Shown piece after piece: positions 1-5,558 of a DNA stretch of 5,834 nt. Below the pieces are notes generated by a model, which searched no databases, was not told the DNA's origin, and saw nothing but the letters and a program-made list of their open reading frames with translations. Source of the stretch: an uncultured Collinsella sp. (GTDB lineage Bacteria > Actinomycetota > Coriobacteriia > Coriobacteriales > Coriobacteriaceae); NCBI GenBank assembly GCA_902494855.1, contig CABUVC010000107.1, positions 1 through 5,834 on the forward strand, read 5' to 3'. How positions within the stretch are numbered: the stretch's first letter is position 1; each line of letters opens with the position of its first letter. Both the position numbers and the translations under genes were made by a program.

Positions 1-123
1 GGGAGCGCCCAAAAACAGGTAGGCGTGCGATGCGCGACCGCTAGCGACGGCATTGGTCAAAAAGTCGCGCACGCGCTCTTGGGTGTCGAGCTTGGCCAGC
101 AGGCTTGCCTGAGCGGGGGCCAT
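1..123 (-). CDS. holB: DNA polymerase III subunit delta' (5' end only)
   Basis: Only the first 41 codons are inside the window; the gene runs off the left edge. The peptide begins MAPAQASLLAKLDTQERV and reaches HAYLFLGAP at residues 33-41. This matches the N-terminus of delta' clamp-loader subunits, where an '...SHAYLF.G' strand leads into the P-loop; that loop would lie just outside. Delta' is part of the clamp-loader ATPase that places the sliding clamp on primed DNA. The ATG lies 1 nt after the tmk stop. A strong AAGGAGG at 139-133 sits inside the last codons of tmk, 9 nt before the start, so the two genes are probably cotranscribed and translationally coupled. Tmk followed by HolB is a widespread bacterial order, which supports the call. 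DnaX (tau/gamma) has a similar N-terminal motif and is the main alternative. Confidence 0.82.
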   Translation of the reverse strand, partial: MAPAQASLLAKLDTQERVRDFLTNAVASGRASHAYLFLGAP

Positions 124-124
124 G

Positions 125-808
125 TTACTCGGCCTCCTTGGCAAGCGCGGCGGCGACGGCTTCCCGCGGAATGTCGAGACCGTACGCGCGAACCTGCTCG
201 ACCGTCTTCTCGAAGACTTCCTCGACGGTCGTAGTGGCGTCGATGAGCTTTACGCGGTCTGGCTCCTCGGCAGCAATTGCGCAAAAGCCCTGGTAGACAC
301 GCTCCTGGAATGCCATGCCTTTTGCCTCCATGCGATCTGCCGCACCACGGGCTGCCATGCGCAGCGCCGCCTGCTCGGGCGTGATGTGATAGACGAGTGT
401 GAGCGCCGGGTGCGTACCCGCGACGGCCAGGTTGTTGGCGTCGCGCACTATCTGGCGATCGAGGCCATCGGCAAACGCCTGGTAGCAGGTCGTGGAATCG
501 TAGAAGCGATCGCACAGGACCACCTTGCCGGCCGCAAGGGCGGGGGCTATGACCTCGTGCACCAACTGGGCGCGCGCCGCCTCGTAGAGCAGCAACTCGC
601 AAGTATCGCCCATCGCCGTGTTGGCGGGGTCGAGCAACAGGGCGCGAATCTTTTCGCTGATGGCAGTGCCACCCGGCTCGCGCAGAGTTACGACCTGATA
701 GCCAGCGAGGTCGAGCGCGCGGGCAAGCAGGCGCGCCTGCGTGGACTTGCCGGCGCCGTCGACGCCCTCGAGCGTGATAAAGCTATGTTGAGCGGGCTCA
801 AAAGCCAT
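125..808 (-). CDS. tmk: Thymidylate kinase (dTMP kinase)
   Basis: This cytoplasmic enzyme phosphorylates dTMP to dTDP with ATP, an essential step to dTTP. The 227-residue protein is slightly longer than the usual 205-215. Visible motifs in order are the P-loop GVDGAGKST (residues 15-23), the REPGG loop (43-47) that contacts the substrate, DRFYDS (100-105, the family signature), and a basic lid with R150, R154 and DR at 158-159 followed by a glutamate (RMAARGAADRME). Arginines in the lid rather than in the P-loop fit the bacterial class of the enzyme. The ATG at 808-806 is preceded by AGGAAGG with about 10 nt spacing, and the N-terminus leads directly into the first strand (FITLEG), so the start is well supported. 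The gene is followed after 1 nt by holB. A short GGGC-TGC-GCCC hairpin can form between the Shine-Dalgarno and the ATG and might modulate initiation; that is inference. Confidence 0.97.
   Translation of the reverse strand: MAFEPAQHSFITLEGVDGAGKSTQARLLARALDLAGYQVVTLREPGGTAISEKIRALLLDPANTAMGDTCELLLYEAARAQLVHEVIAPALAAGKVVLCDRFYDSTTCYQAFADGLDRQIVRDANNLAVAGTHPALTLVYHITPEQAALRMAARGAADRMEAKGMAFQERVYQGFCAIAAEEPDRVKLIDATTTVEEVFEKTVEQVRAYGLDIPREAVAAALAKEAE
133..139 (-). promoter_or_regulatory. Ribosome binding site of holB inside tmk
   Basis: On the minus strand AAGGAGG (139-133) lies 9 nt before the holB ATG at 123. It is built into the Lys-Glu codons near the end of tmk (...AKEAE-stop). It fixes the holB start and suggests translational coupling. 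Confidence 0.75.
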
Positions 809-860
809 GGGCGCAGCCCCTTCCTACAAGGCGCGTAAATGCAGATATATCAACCAAACC

Positions 861-890
861 ATGATACCCCAGTGCTCGACGCGTCCCCAA
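861..890 (-). promoter_or_regulatory. Candidate promoter for tmk-holB
   Basis: Reading the minus strand, TTGGGG (890-885) and TATCAT (866-861) are separated by 18 nt. They match the sigma70-type consensus at 3 of 6 and 5 of 6 positions. The tmk start is about 52 nt beyond the -10. A second AT-rich stretch (around 843-851, GATATATC) could serve as an alternative -10 but has no good -35. Confidence 0.35.
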
Positions 891-910
891 TGGCTAAAGG
901 TGCCTTTCAA

Positions 911-979
911 AAGTTGCGGTGAAATAGGGACTGATTGAAGCTCTGAGACCGCCAAACAGTCCCTATTTCACCGCAACTT
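911..979. repeat. Perfect 23-bp inverted repeat (palindrome A)
   Basis: The arms 911-933 and 957-979 are exact reverse complements of 23 nt around a 23-nt spacer. After one A/A mismatch, three more pairs (935-937 with 953-955) extend the stem. The inner arm contains TAGGGAC/GTCCCTA. There is no T-run on either side, so it is not a simple intrinsic terminator. It sits between the divergent tmk and zinc-ribbon genes and ends 25 nt before the latter's -10 box, so its right arm lies next to or within the -35 region. It may be a REP-like or miniature mobile element, an operator, or a transcription-blocking hairpin; the sequence alone does not decide. Confidence 0.9.
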
Positions 980-1004
980 ATGATGGGGAATTTTGGATGC
1001 TGGG

Positions 1005-1010
1005 TATAAT
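1005..1010 (+). promoter_or_regulatory. Promoter -10 box of the zinc-ribbon gene
   Basis: A consensus TATAAT lies 37 nt before the ATG at 1048, giving an expected 5' leader of about 30 nt. The -35 region (about 981-987, TGATGGG) is poor against TTGACA, so the promoter may need an activator or depend on the strong -10. Palindrome A ends immediately upstream of this -35 region. Confidence 0.6.
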
Positions 1011-1047
1011 CGTCGTATTGCATTGAAATGTGGCGAAAGGAGTGGCA

Positions 1048-2031
1048 ATGTCTCGGTATTGCGCCTCGTGCGGCAAGCTTCTTGCAGATGATGCCAAGTT
1101 CTGCACCTCGTGCGGTGCACCCGTTGAGCAAACAGCCGCGAGCGATAGCCAGCCCGCTTTTGAGCAGACCGGCTCCCTTGATACGCCGCAAGCCAAGGCG
1201 GACGACCCCCTCGCCTATAGCCCCGACCCCGCCGCAAGGACCGAGGCCGTCGAGACCACGCAGCGCATACCCGTCGCGAGCGGCTCGCCCCAACAGCAGC
1301 CGGCTCCCGCATACGCGCCCGCTTCGTCACAGACCCCCGCTCCCAAAAAGAGCGGCACCGGGCCGCTTATCGCCGTTATCGTTGTGCTGGTGGCGATCAT
1401 CATCGCCCTGGTCATCTTCTTTGCAATCAGACCGTTCGACAACGCCGCCACGCAGACGACTGCCGAGGTAGCTAAGCTGCACCATGACGTCGACGACGAT
1501 GACCTAAAGCCTCTCGGCGATCCCAACAGCCTGTACGACGATGATGACGATGACGACGAGGATGGCGGCGAAGCAACGCTCTCTGAGCAGAACCTCTACC
1601 GCCGACTGAGCGAATACTACGACCTGCTCGAAGATCTCGACAGCCAGGTCCGTGGCTGCGCGCAGAACTTCAACGGCAACTATCTGGAAGAGGATCGAAC
1701 CACCCGTCAAAATCTCGCCGACGTCGCCGAGCGCACGGAGGACACCATCGAGCAGTATTACGACATCGTCGAGGACCTGGACGTCCCGACGAGCTCCAAG
1801 AACTACAGCTCCTGGAAGGATATCATCGCCCTGTACGACGACCTGGATCACCGCATTGACGCAATCTGTGATGCCTGGGAGATCAGCCTGAAATACGCCA
1901 AGCCTGCGGACCACAAGAATGAGATCGTGGCGCCGCTGTCGCGCGACAACGTGGCGGGCACCAATGACAATAAGTACCGCCTAGACTTTGAGGAGCGCTA
2001 TCCCGGCGCCAAGCCCGTCGAGGTGAACTAG
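1048..2031 (+). CDS. Zinc-ribbon single-pass membrane protein, acidic exterior domain, unknown function
   Basis: I do not recognise a characterised family beyond the N-terminal zinc ribbon. From the ATG at 1048 (327 residues), the protein has a C4 ribbon with C5-x2-C8 and C19-x2-C22. A Pro/Ala/Gln/Ser-rich linker (about 26-105) follows, then one hydrophobic helix at about 106-127 preceded by KK. A very acidic stretch (DVDDDD at 147-152, seven Asp at 164-170) leads to a helical C-terminal domain rich in Tyr, Asp and Glu. That domain has a repeated YYD-(L/I)-(L/V)-EDLD motif at 190-198 and 237-245 and a weaker copy (LYDDLD) at 262-267. C204 and C274 could pair. The likely topology is ribbon inside and acidic domain outside. 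AAAGGAG (1036-1042), 5 nt before the ATG, supports this start; an in-frame GTG at 1030 has no such site. It stands alone between a promoter and a terminator. Similar zinc-ribbon proteins are common in Coriobacteriia and Firmicutes; a sensing or envelope role is only a guess. Confidence 0.9.
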   Translation: MSRYCASCGKLLADDAKFCTSCGAPVEQTAASDSQPAFEQTGSLDTPQAKADDPLAYSPDPAARTEAVETTQRIPVASGSPQQQPAPAYAPASSQTPAPKKSGTGPLIAVIVVLVAIIIALVIFFAIRPFDNAATQTTAEVAKLHHDVDDDDLKPLGDPNSLYDDDDDDDEDGGEATLSEQNLYRRLSEYYDLLEDLDSQVRGCAQNFNGNYLEEDRTTRQNLADVAERTEDTIEQYYDIVEDLDVPTSSKNYSSWKDIIALYDDLDHRIDAICDAWEISLKYAKPADHKNEIVAPLSRDNVAGTNDNKYRLDFEERYPGAKPVEVN

Positions 2032-2049
2032 CGCTTTGTCGTTCCCGAG

Positions 2050-2107
2050 CCGGTAGTTAGGGACGTTCCTAAACTGCCGGCAGAAAAGGAACGTCCCTAA
2101 CTACCGG
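2050..2107. repeat. Perfect 21-bp inverted repeat with palindromic loop (palindrome B)
   Basis: The arms 2050-2070 and 2087-2107 are exact reverse complements of 21 nt. The 16-nt spacer is itself symmetric in layout: AAA, then the perfect 10-bp palindrome CTGCCGGCAG (2074-2083), then AAA. The arm contains TTAGGGACGTTCC. It shares the TAGGGAC/GTCCCTA core with palindrome A but otherwise differs. It lies 18 nt after the zinc-ribbon stop codon and just before a separate terminator hairpin, so it is not needed for termination. A REP-type or miniature mobile element is the favoured reading. Confidence 0.92.
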
Positions 2108-2109
2108 TC

Positions 2110-2151
2110 AAAAAAACGAGCAAGGATCGCGGGGTCCTCGCTCGTTTTTTT
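2110..2151. terminator. Bidirectional intrinsic terminator between convergent genes
   Basis: A 12-nt arm (2110-2121, seven A then CGAGC) pairs perfectly with 2140-2151 (GCTCG then seven T). After one mismatch, AGGA (2123-2126) pairs with TCCT (2135-2138), leaving an 8-nt loop. The T-run after the stem works for the plus-strand gene ending at 2031. The A-run is a U-tract on the other strand for the topoisomerase gene ending at 2174. Confidence 0.93.
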
Positions 2152-2173
2152 GGGCAATGTTTCGACTGCGCCG

Positions 2174-4765
2174 TTACTTGTCGGCGGCTGTTTTCTTGGC
2201 AGTCGACTTCTTCGCGGTCGTCTTCTTGGCGGCAGTGGCTTTCTTAGCCGTGGTCTTCTTGGCCGTCGTCTTCTTCGCCGTGCTCGCCTTGGTTGTGGTC
2301 TTGCGGCCGCGGGCAGGCTTCTTCTCCTTGGTCGGGCAGTCCATGTTCACGCAGATACGCCACGGGCCGCGCGCCGTGTTGACCACCACGATGGGAGCGC
2401 CGCACTCGGGACAGGTCTCGCCCGTCGCCTCGAGTTTTCCACGCGCCGGCAGTGGATAGCTCACGCCGCAATCGTCATAGTTGGTGCAGCGGATAAAGCG
2501 CTTGCCGCTCTTCTCGCTCTTGTGTGCGATCAGGTCGCCATGGCGTCCGGCCTCGGCACACACCTTGCACTCGCCCACCTTAAGGTCGGGCTCGTAGTTG
2601 GTGGGACACGTCGGGTTCACGCAGATCTCGAAGGCCTTCTGGCGGAACGGCTGGCACTTAATGCGCGGCGCACCGCACTCGGGGCACACGGCGGCCTCGC
2701 CCTCGAGCGGGCTCACCTTGACGCCACTCGGCACCGGATAGGTCACGTCGCAGTCGGGCCAGCCCATGCAGCCAATGAAGCTGCCACGGGTCTTGGCGCT
2801 CGTCTTCATAACCAGGTCCTTGCCGCACTTGGGGCAGGCGCCCACGCGCGCATCAGCCGTGACGGCGTCGCTGATGGCGTCGCCGAGCTCCTGCGTATGC
2901 TTGAGCAGCTCGTCGAGCACGCCGGCCAGCAGCGCACGCGAGTGCGTCACGACATGCTCTTCGGTGTCCTCGCCGCGCTCGACGCGAGTCATGTCGCCGT
3001 CGAGCTCGCTGGTCATATCGGGGCTCGTGATGCGCGGGGCAAACTGCGTCAGCGCGTCGATGATGGCGATGCCCAGCTGGCTCGGCTCAACGGGATCGTT
3101 TTTGAGGTAGCGCACGGCGTACAGGCGCTCGATGATGCTCGCGCGCGTGGACTTGGTGCCCAGGCCGCGCTTTTCCATCTCCTGCACGAGCTTGCCCTGG
3201 CTGTAGCGCGCGGGCGGCTCGGTCTGCTTGGCCTCAAGCTTAATGTCGAACACGTCGACCGTGTCGCCCTGCTCCAGCGGCGGCATCTGCTCGTCGCGCT
3301 TGAGCCCGTACGGGTACGCCTCGCGGAAGCCCGGGGTCACGAGCACGTCGCCCGAGGCCACGAACGGCTCGCCGCTCACGTCGAGCTCGAGCTTGGTGTT
3401 CTCGATGGTCGCGGGACCCATAAGCGTCGCCAGGAAGCGGCGGGCGATGAGGTCGTAGAGCTTACGCTGGCCGCCATCGAGCGTGGACGGATCGCCCTCG
3501 CCCGTGGGATAGATAGGCGGGTGGTCGGTGGTCTCGACTTTGCCGCGCGTGGGCTTCATAGGGCCGGCAAGCACCTTTTTGCACACGGGCGCCAGCGCCG
3601 GGTTGATCTTTGCCAGGTCGCTCACCACGGCGCCCAGATCGAGCGTCGCAGGGTACACGGTGTTGTCGACACGCGGATAGCTGATGAGGCCCGCCATGTA
3701 GAGGGACTCGGCGATGCGCATGGTACGTGCAGGTGAGATGCCCTCGGCCGCGGCGGCAGCCTGCAGCGAGGTCGTCGCAAACGGGGTGGGCGGCTGCTGC
3801 TTGCGGGAGCGCTTGGTCACCGCGGCGACGGTTGCCGTCGTAGCGCCGTCGACGTGGCCGTACGCCGTCTCGGCAGCATCTTTATCGGTAAAACGTGCCG
3901 TCTTGTGCGCAATCTTAAAGCGGTCATCCTCGGCAGCACCCTGAGCGGCACCCATGCCGCGAATCTGCCAATAGTCCTCGGGCACAAACGCCATGCGCTC
4001 GCGCTCGCGCTCGACCACCAAGGCAAGCGTCGGCGTCTGCACGCGGCCGGCGGAGCGCACGTTGCCAAAGCCGCCAAACTTGGCGAGCGTCAGGTAGCGC
4101 GTGAGCACCGCACCCCAAATGAGGTCGATGTGCTGGCGGCTCTCGCCGGCGTCGGCCAGATTCTGGTCGAGCGAGACAAGATTATCGAAGGCCTGCGTGA
4201 TCTCGGCCTTGGTAAACGAAGAATACTGGGCGCGGGCGACCGGCAAGTCGGGCGCCACCTCGCGCACCTTGTTGAGGGCGTCCGAACCGATCAGCTCGCC
4301 CTCGCGATCGAAGTCCGTGGCGATGATGACGCTGTCGGACTTTTTGGCGAGGTTCTTAAGCGAGCGGATGAGCTCTTTCTCGGCCGGAAGCTTAATGACG
4401 GGCGCCCAGGTGAGATAGGGCAGGCTCTCGAGCTTCCAGCCCTTGATGGAAATGCCATCGGCAAGGAACGGCTTGCGCTTGGTGTCGTACGGCGGGCGGG
4501 CCAGGCCATCGGGCATATCGGCCGGCAGCATTTCGCCGTCCTCCGTGACCGAATACCAGCCCAACTTTTTATCGAACAGCACACTGTCGCAAAAATCGGG
4601 TGCCAGGATGTGACCGGCAAGGCCGATGGTCACGCACTCCTCGCCCTTCCACTCAAAACGGTAGATGGCGGTGTTGTACACCTTGTCCTTTTTGGGCTTA
4701 CCCGTGGACAGACGCTCGGCGATCTGACGTGCGGCGTCGTTTTTCTCGGCGATGATGAGCTTCAA
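2174..4765 (-). CDS. topA: Type IA DNA topoisomerase I, archaeal-TopA-like core, four zinc fingers, lysine tail
   Basis: This enzyme relaxes negatively supercoiled DNA by cutting one strand through a 5'-phosphotyrosine link, without ATP. The 863-residue protein has a TOPRIM domain with E7 (LIIAEK) and D151, D153, E155 (ATDFDREGELIG). R238-Q243 (RSAGRVQTP) precedes the active-site segment ISYPRVDNTVYP with catalytic Y363 and R365. Bacterial TopA usually has a TYMRTDS-like segment; the SYPR.DNTVYP form recalls archaeal topoisomerase I. Four C4 fingers follow: C644/647/666/672, C694/697/715/720, C733/736/760/766 and C785/788/805/810. Residues 816-863 are a Lys/Ala/Thr tail. The start is TTG at 4765, fixed by AGGAG (4776-4772) with 6 nt spacing and by the family's typical MKLIIAEK beginning. 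It lies 54 nt downstream of hypB with no clear terminator between, and it ends at the bidirectional terminator. It could be annotated as topoisomerase III (topB), but the zinc fingers favour TopA. Confidence 0.95.
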   Translation of the reverse strand: MKLIIAEKNDAARQIAERLSTGKPKKDKVYNTAIYRFEWKGEECVTIGLAGHILAPDFCDSVLFDKKLGWYSVTEDGEMLPADMPDGLARPPYDTKRKPFLADGISIKGWKLESLPYLTWAPVIKLPAEKELIRSLKNLAKKSDSVIIATDFDREGELIGSDALNKVREVAPDLPVARAQYSSFTKAEITQAFDNLVSLDQNLADAGESRQHIDLIWGAVLTRYLTLAKFGGFGNVRSAGRVQTPTLALVVERERERMAFVPEDYWQIRGMGAAQGAAEDDRFKIAHKTARFTDKDAAETAYGHVDGATTATVAAVTKRSRKQQPPTPFATTSLQAAAAAEGISPARTMRIAESLYMAGLISYPRVDNTVYPATLDLGAVVSDLAKINPALAPVCKKVLAGPMKPTRGKVETTDHPPIYPTGEGDPSTLDGGQRKLYDLIARRFLATLMGPATIENTKLELDVSGEPFVASGDVLVTPGFREAYPYGLKRDEQMPPLEQGDTVDVFDIKLEAKQTEPPARYSQGKLVQEMEKRGLGTKSTRASIIERLYAVRYLKNDPVEPSQLGIAIIDALTQFAPRITSPDMTSELDGDMTRVERGEDTEEHVVTHSRALLAGVLDELLKHTQELGDAISDAVTADARVGACPKCGKDLVMKTSAKTRGSFIGCMGWPDCDVTYPVPSGVKVSPLEGEAAVCPECGAPRIKCQPFRQKAFEICVNPTCPTNYEPDLKVGECKVCAEAGRHGDLIAHKSEKSGKRFIRCTNYDDCGVSYPLPARGKLEATGETCPECGAPIVVVNTARGPWRICVNMDCPTKEKKPARGRKTTTKASTAKKTTAKKTTAKKATAAKKTTAKKSTAKKTAADK
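2177..2320 (-). repeat. Degenerate triplet-phased repeat coding the lysine-rich tail of TopA
   Basis: The 3' end of topA is made of imperfect copies of a KKTTA/KKxTA unit (about residues 816-863), seen on the plus strand as recurring TTCTTGGC/TTCTTCGC blocks. It is a protein-level low-complexity repeat, not a CRISPR or mobile element. Basic tails of this kind are known in actinobacterial TopA and in histone H1-like proteins, where they bind DNA. Confidence 0.8.
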
Positions 4766-4771
4766 AAGAGG

Positions 4772-4776
4772 CTCCT
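4772..4776 (-). promoter_or_regulatory. Ribosome binding site that decides the TTG start of topA
   Basis: AGGAG on the minus strand (4776-4772) is 6 nt before the TTG at 4765-4763. No ATG or GTG lies at a suitable distance in that frame, and the predicted peptide matches the usual start of the TOPRIM domain. Confidence 0.75.
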
Positions 4777-4819
4777 ATCTCGTATCTCTGCGGCTACGCC
4801 CGCCCGTATGGCGGCCGAC

Positions 4820-5503
4820 TTACGCCCTTGCTTGCTCAATCTGCCCGATGAGCCAATCGCACCAGGCATCCATGCCCTCGCCCTTGCGCGCGCTCACGGC
4901 AAACCGCGGCGCCTGCGGATTGAGGTCATCGAGTGTCTTAGTATACCTATCCATGTCAAAATCGAAAGCCGGGGCCACGTCGACCTTGTTGAGCAACTGC
5001 GCGCCGGCGTGTTGGAAGATGCCCGGGTACTTGATGGGCTTGTCGTCGCCCTCGGGCACCGAGAGAATCATGATGGACAGGTTCTCGCCCAGGTCAAAGT
5101 CGACTGGGCAGACCAGGTTACCCACGTTTTCGATAAAGATGACGTCGATGTTCTCCAGACCGACGGCCTGGTCGAACGCATCGACAGCCTCCATGATCAT
5201 GTTGCCCTCGAGGTGGCACAGGCCGCCCGTGTTGATCTGGATGGCGGGCATGCCGGCTTCCTTCATGGTGATGGCATCGACATCCGAGGCGATATCGCCC
5301 TCGATGACGGCACAGCGCAGGCCGGCTTTGTCACGCAGGCGCTCGTTGGTGCCGAGAATCGTGGTGGTCTTACCCGAGCCGGGGCTCGACAGCACATTGA
5401 TCACATAGGTGTTTGTCTCATTAAATCGCTGACGCAGCTGATCTGCCAGGCGCTCGTTGCGCGACAGAATCGGCGATGCAATATCAATCGTTTTCTCGGC
5501 CAT
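4820..5503 (-). CDS. hypB: Hydrogenase nickel-incorporation GTPase HypB
   Basis: HypB is a cytoplasmic metallo-GTPase that, with HypA, delivers nickel to the [NiFe]-hydrogenase large subunit. The 227-residue protein shows the SIMIBI-class GTPase motifs: P-loop SSPGSGKTT (39-47), the EGD switch segment (68-70), ENVGNLVCPVDFDLGE (125-140, nearly the textbook HypB signature), NKVD (172-175, guanine recognition) and SARKGEG (204-210). The G-domain metal-site residues are present as C96-H97 (GGLCHLEG) and C132. The N-terminus lacks both the Cys-rich motif of the E. coli protein and the His-rich stretch of other homologues, so it is the minimal form. The ATG at 5503 has AAGGAG (5517-5512) 8 nt upstream. 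It follows hypA by 55 nt and precedes topA by 54 nt. Hydrogenase structural genes are not in the window. Confidence 0.97.
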   Translation of the reverse strand: MAEKTIDIASPILSRNERLADQLRQRFNETNTYVINVLSSPGSGKTTTILGTNERLRDKAGLRCAVIEGDIASDVDAITMKEAGMPAIQINTGGLCHLEGNMIMEAVDAFDQAVGLENIDVIFIENVGNLVCPVDFDLGENLSIMILSVPEGDDKPIKYPGIFQHAGAQLLNKVDVAPAFDFDMDRYTKTLDDLNPQAPRFAVSARKGEGMDAWCDWLIGQIEQARA

Positions 5504-5558
5504 ACTTAGCGCTCCTTACTTTGGCCCCTTTATACCCCATCACCAGATGGCTAGCGGG

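Noticed and set aside
122..838. Plus-strand open frame of 238 codons opposite tmk
   Set aside because: It mirrors the tmk reading frame; tmk has all family motifs, this frame has none.
1030..1047. Alternative GTG start for the zinc-ribbon protein, six codons upstream
   Set aside because: The AAAGGAG at 1036-1042 is ideally placed for the ATG at 1048, and the GTG has no upstream ribosome binding site.
911..2107. A composite transposon bounded by the two palindromes
   Set aside because: The two repeats share only a 7-nt core in each arm, there is no transposase between them and no visible target-site duplication.
2177..2320. Spaced TTCTT repeats as a CRISPR-like or tandem DNA repeat array
   Set aside because: The units follow the codon phase of the Lys/Ala/Thr tail of topA and are imperfect; there are no unique spacers.
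2150..3736. Long plus-strand open frame of 528 codons opposite topA
   Set aside because: It is antisense to a clear topoisomerase; its Ala/Arg/Leu/Gly/His-rich peptide is typical of GC-rich antisense shadows and it has no recognisable domain.
4800..4814. Short CCGCC/GGCGG hairpin between hypB and topA as a terminator
   Set aside because: Only 5 bp and no T-run on either strand; common by chance in GC-rich DNA.
3854..5509. Long plus-strand open frame of 551 codons opposite topA and hypB
   Set aside because: It spans two well-supported minus-strand genes and their gap, with low-information composition and no motif; a shadow of GC-biased third positions.
5537..5550. Short CCATC/GATGG hairpin and TATAAA between hypA and hypB as a terminator or promoter
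   Set aside because: The stem is 5 bp without a U-tract, and the TATAAA (5534-5529) has no acceptable -35; probably read-through within the hyp operon.
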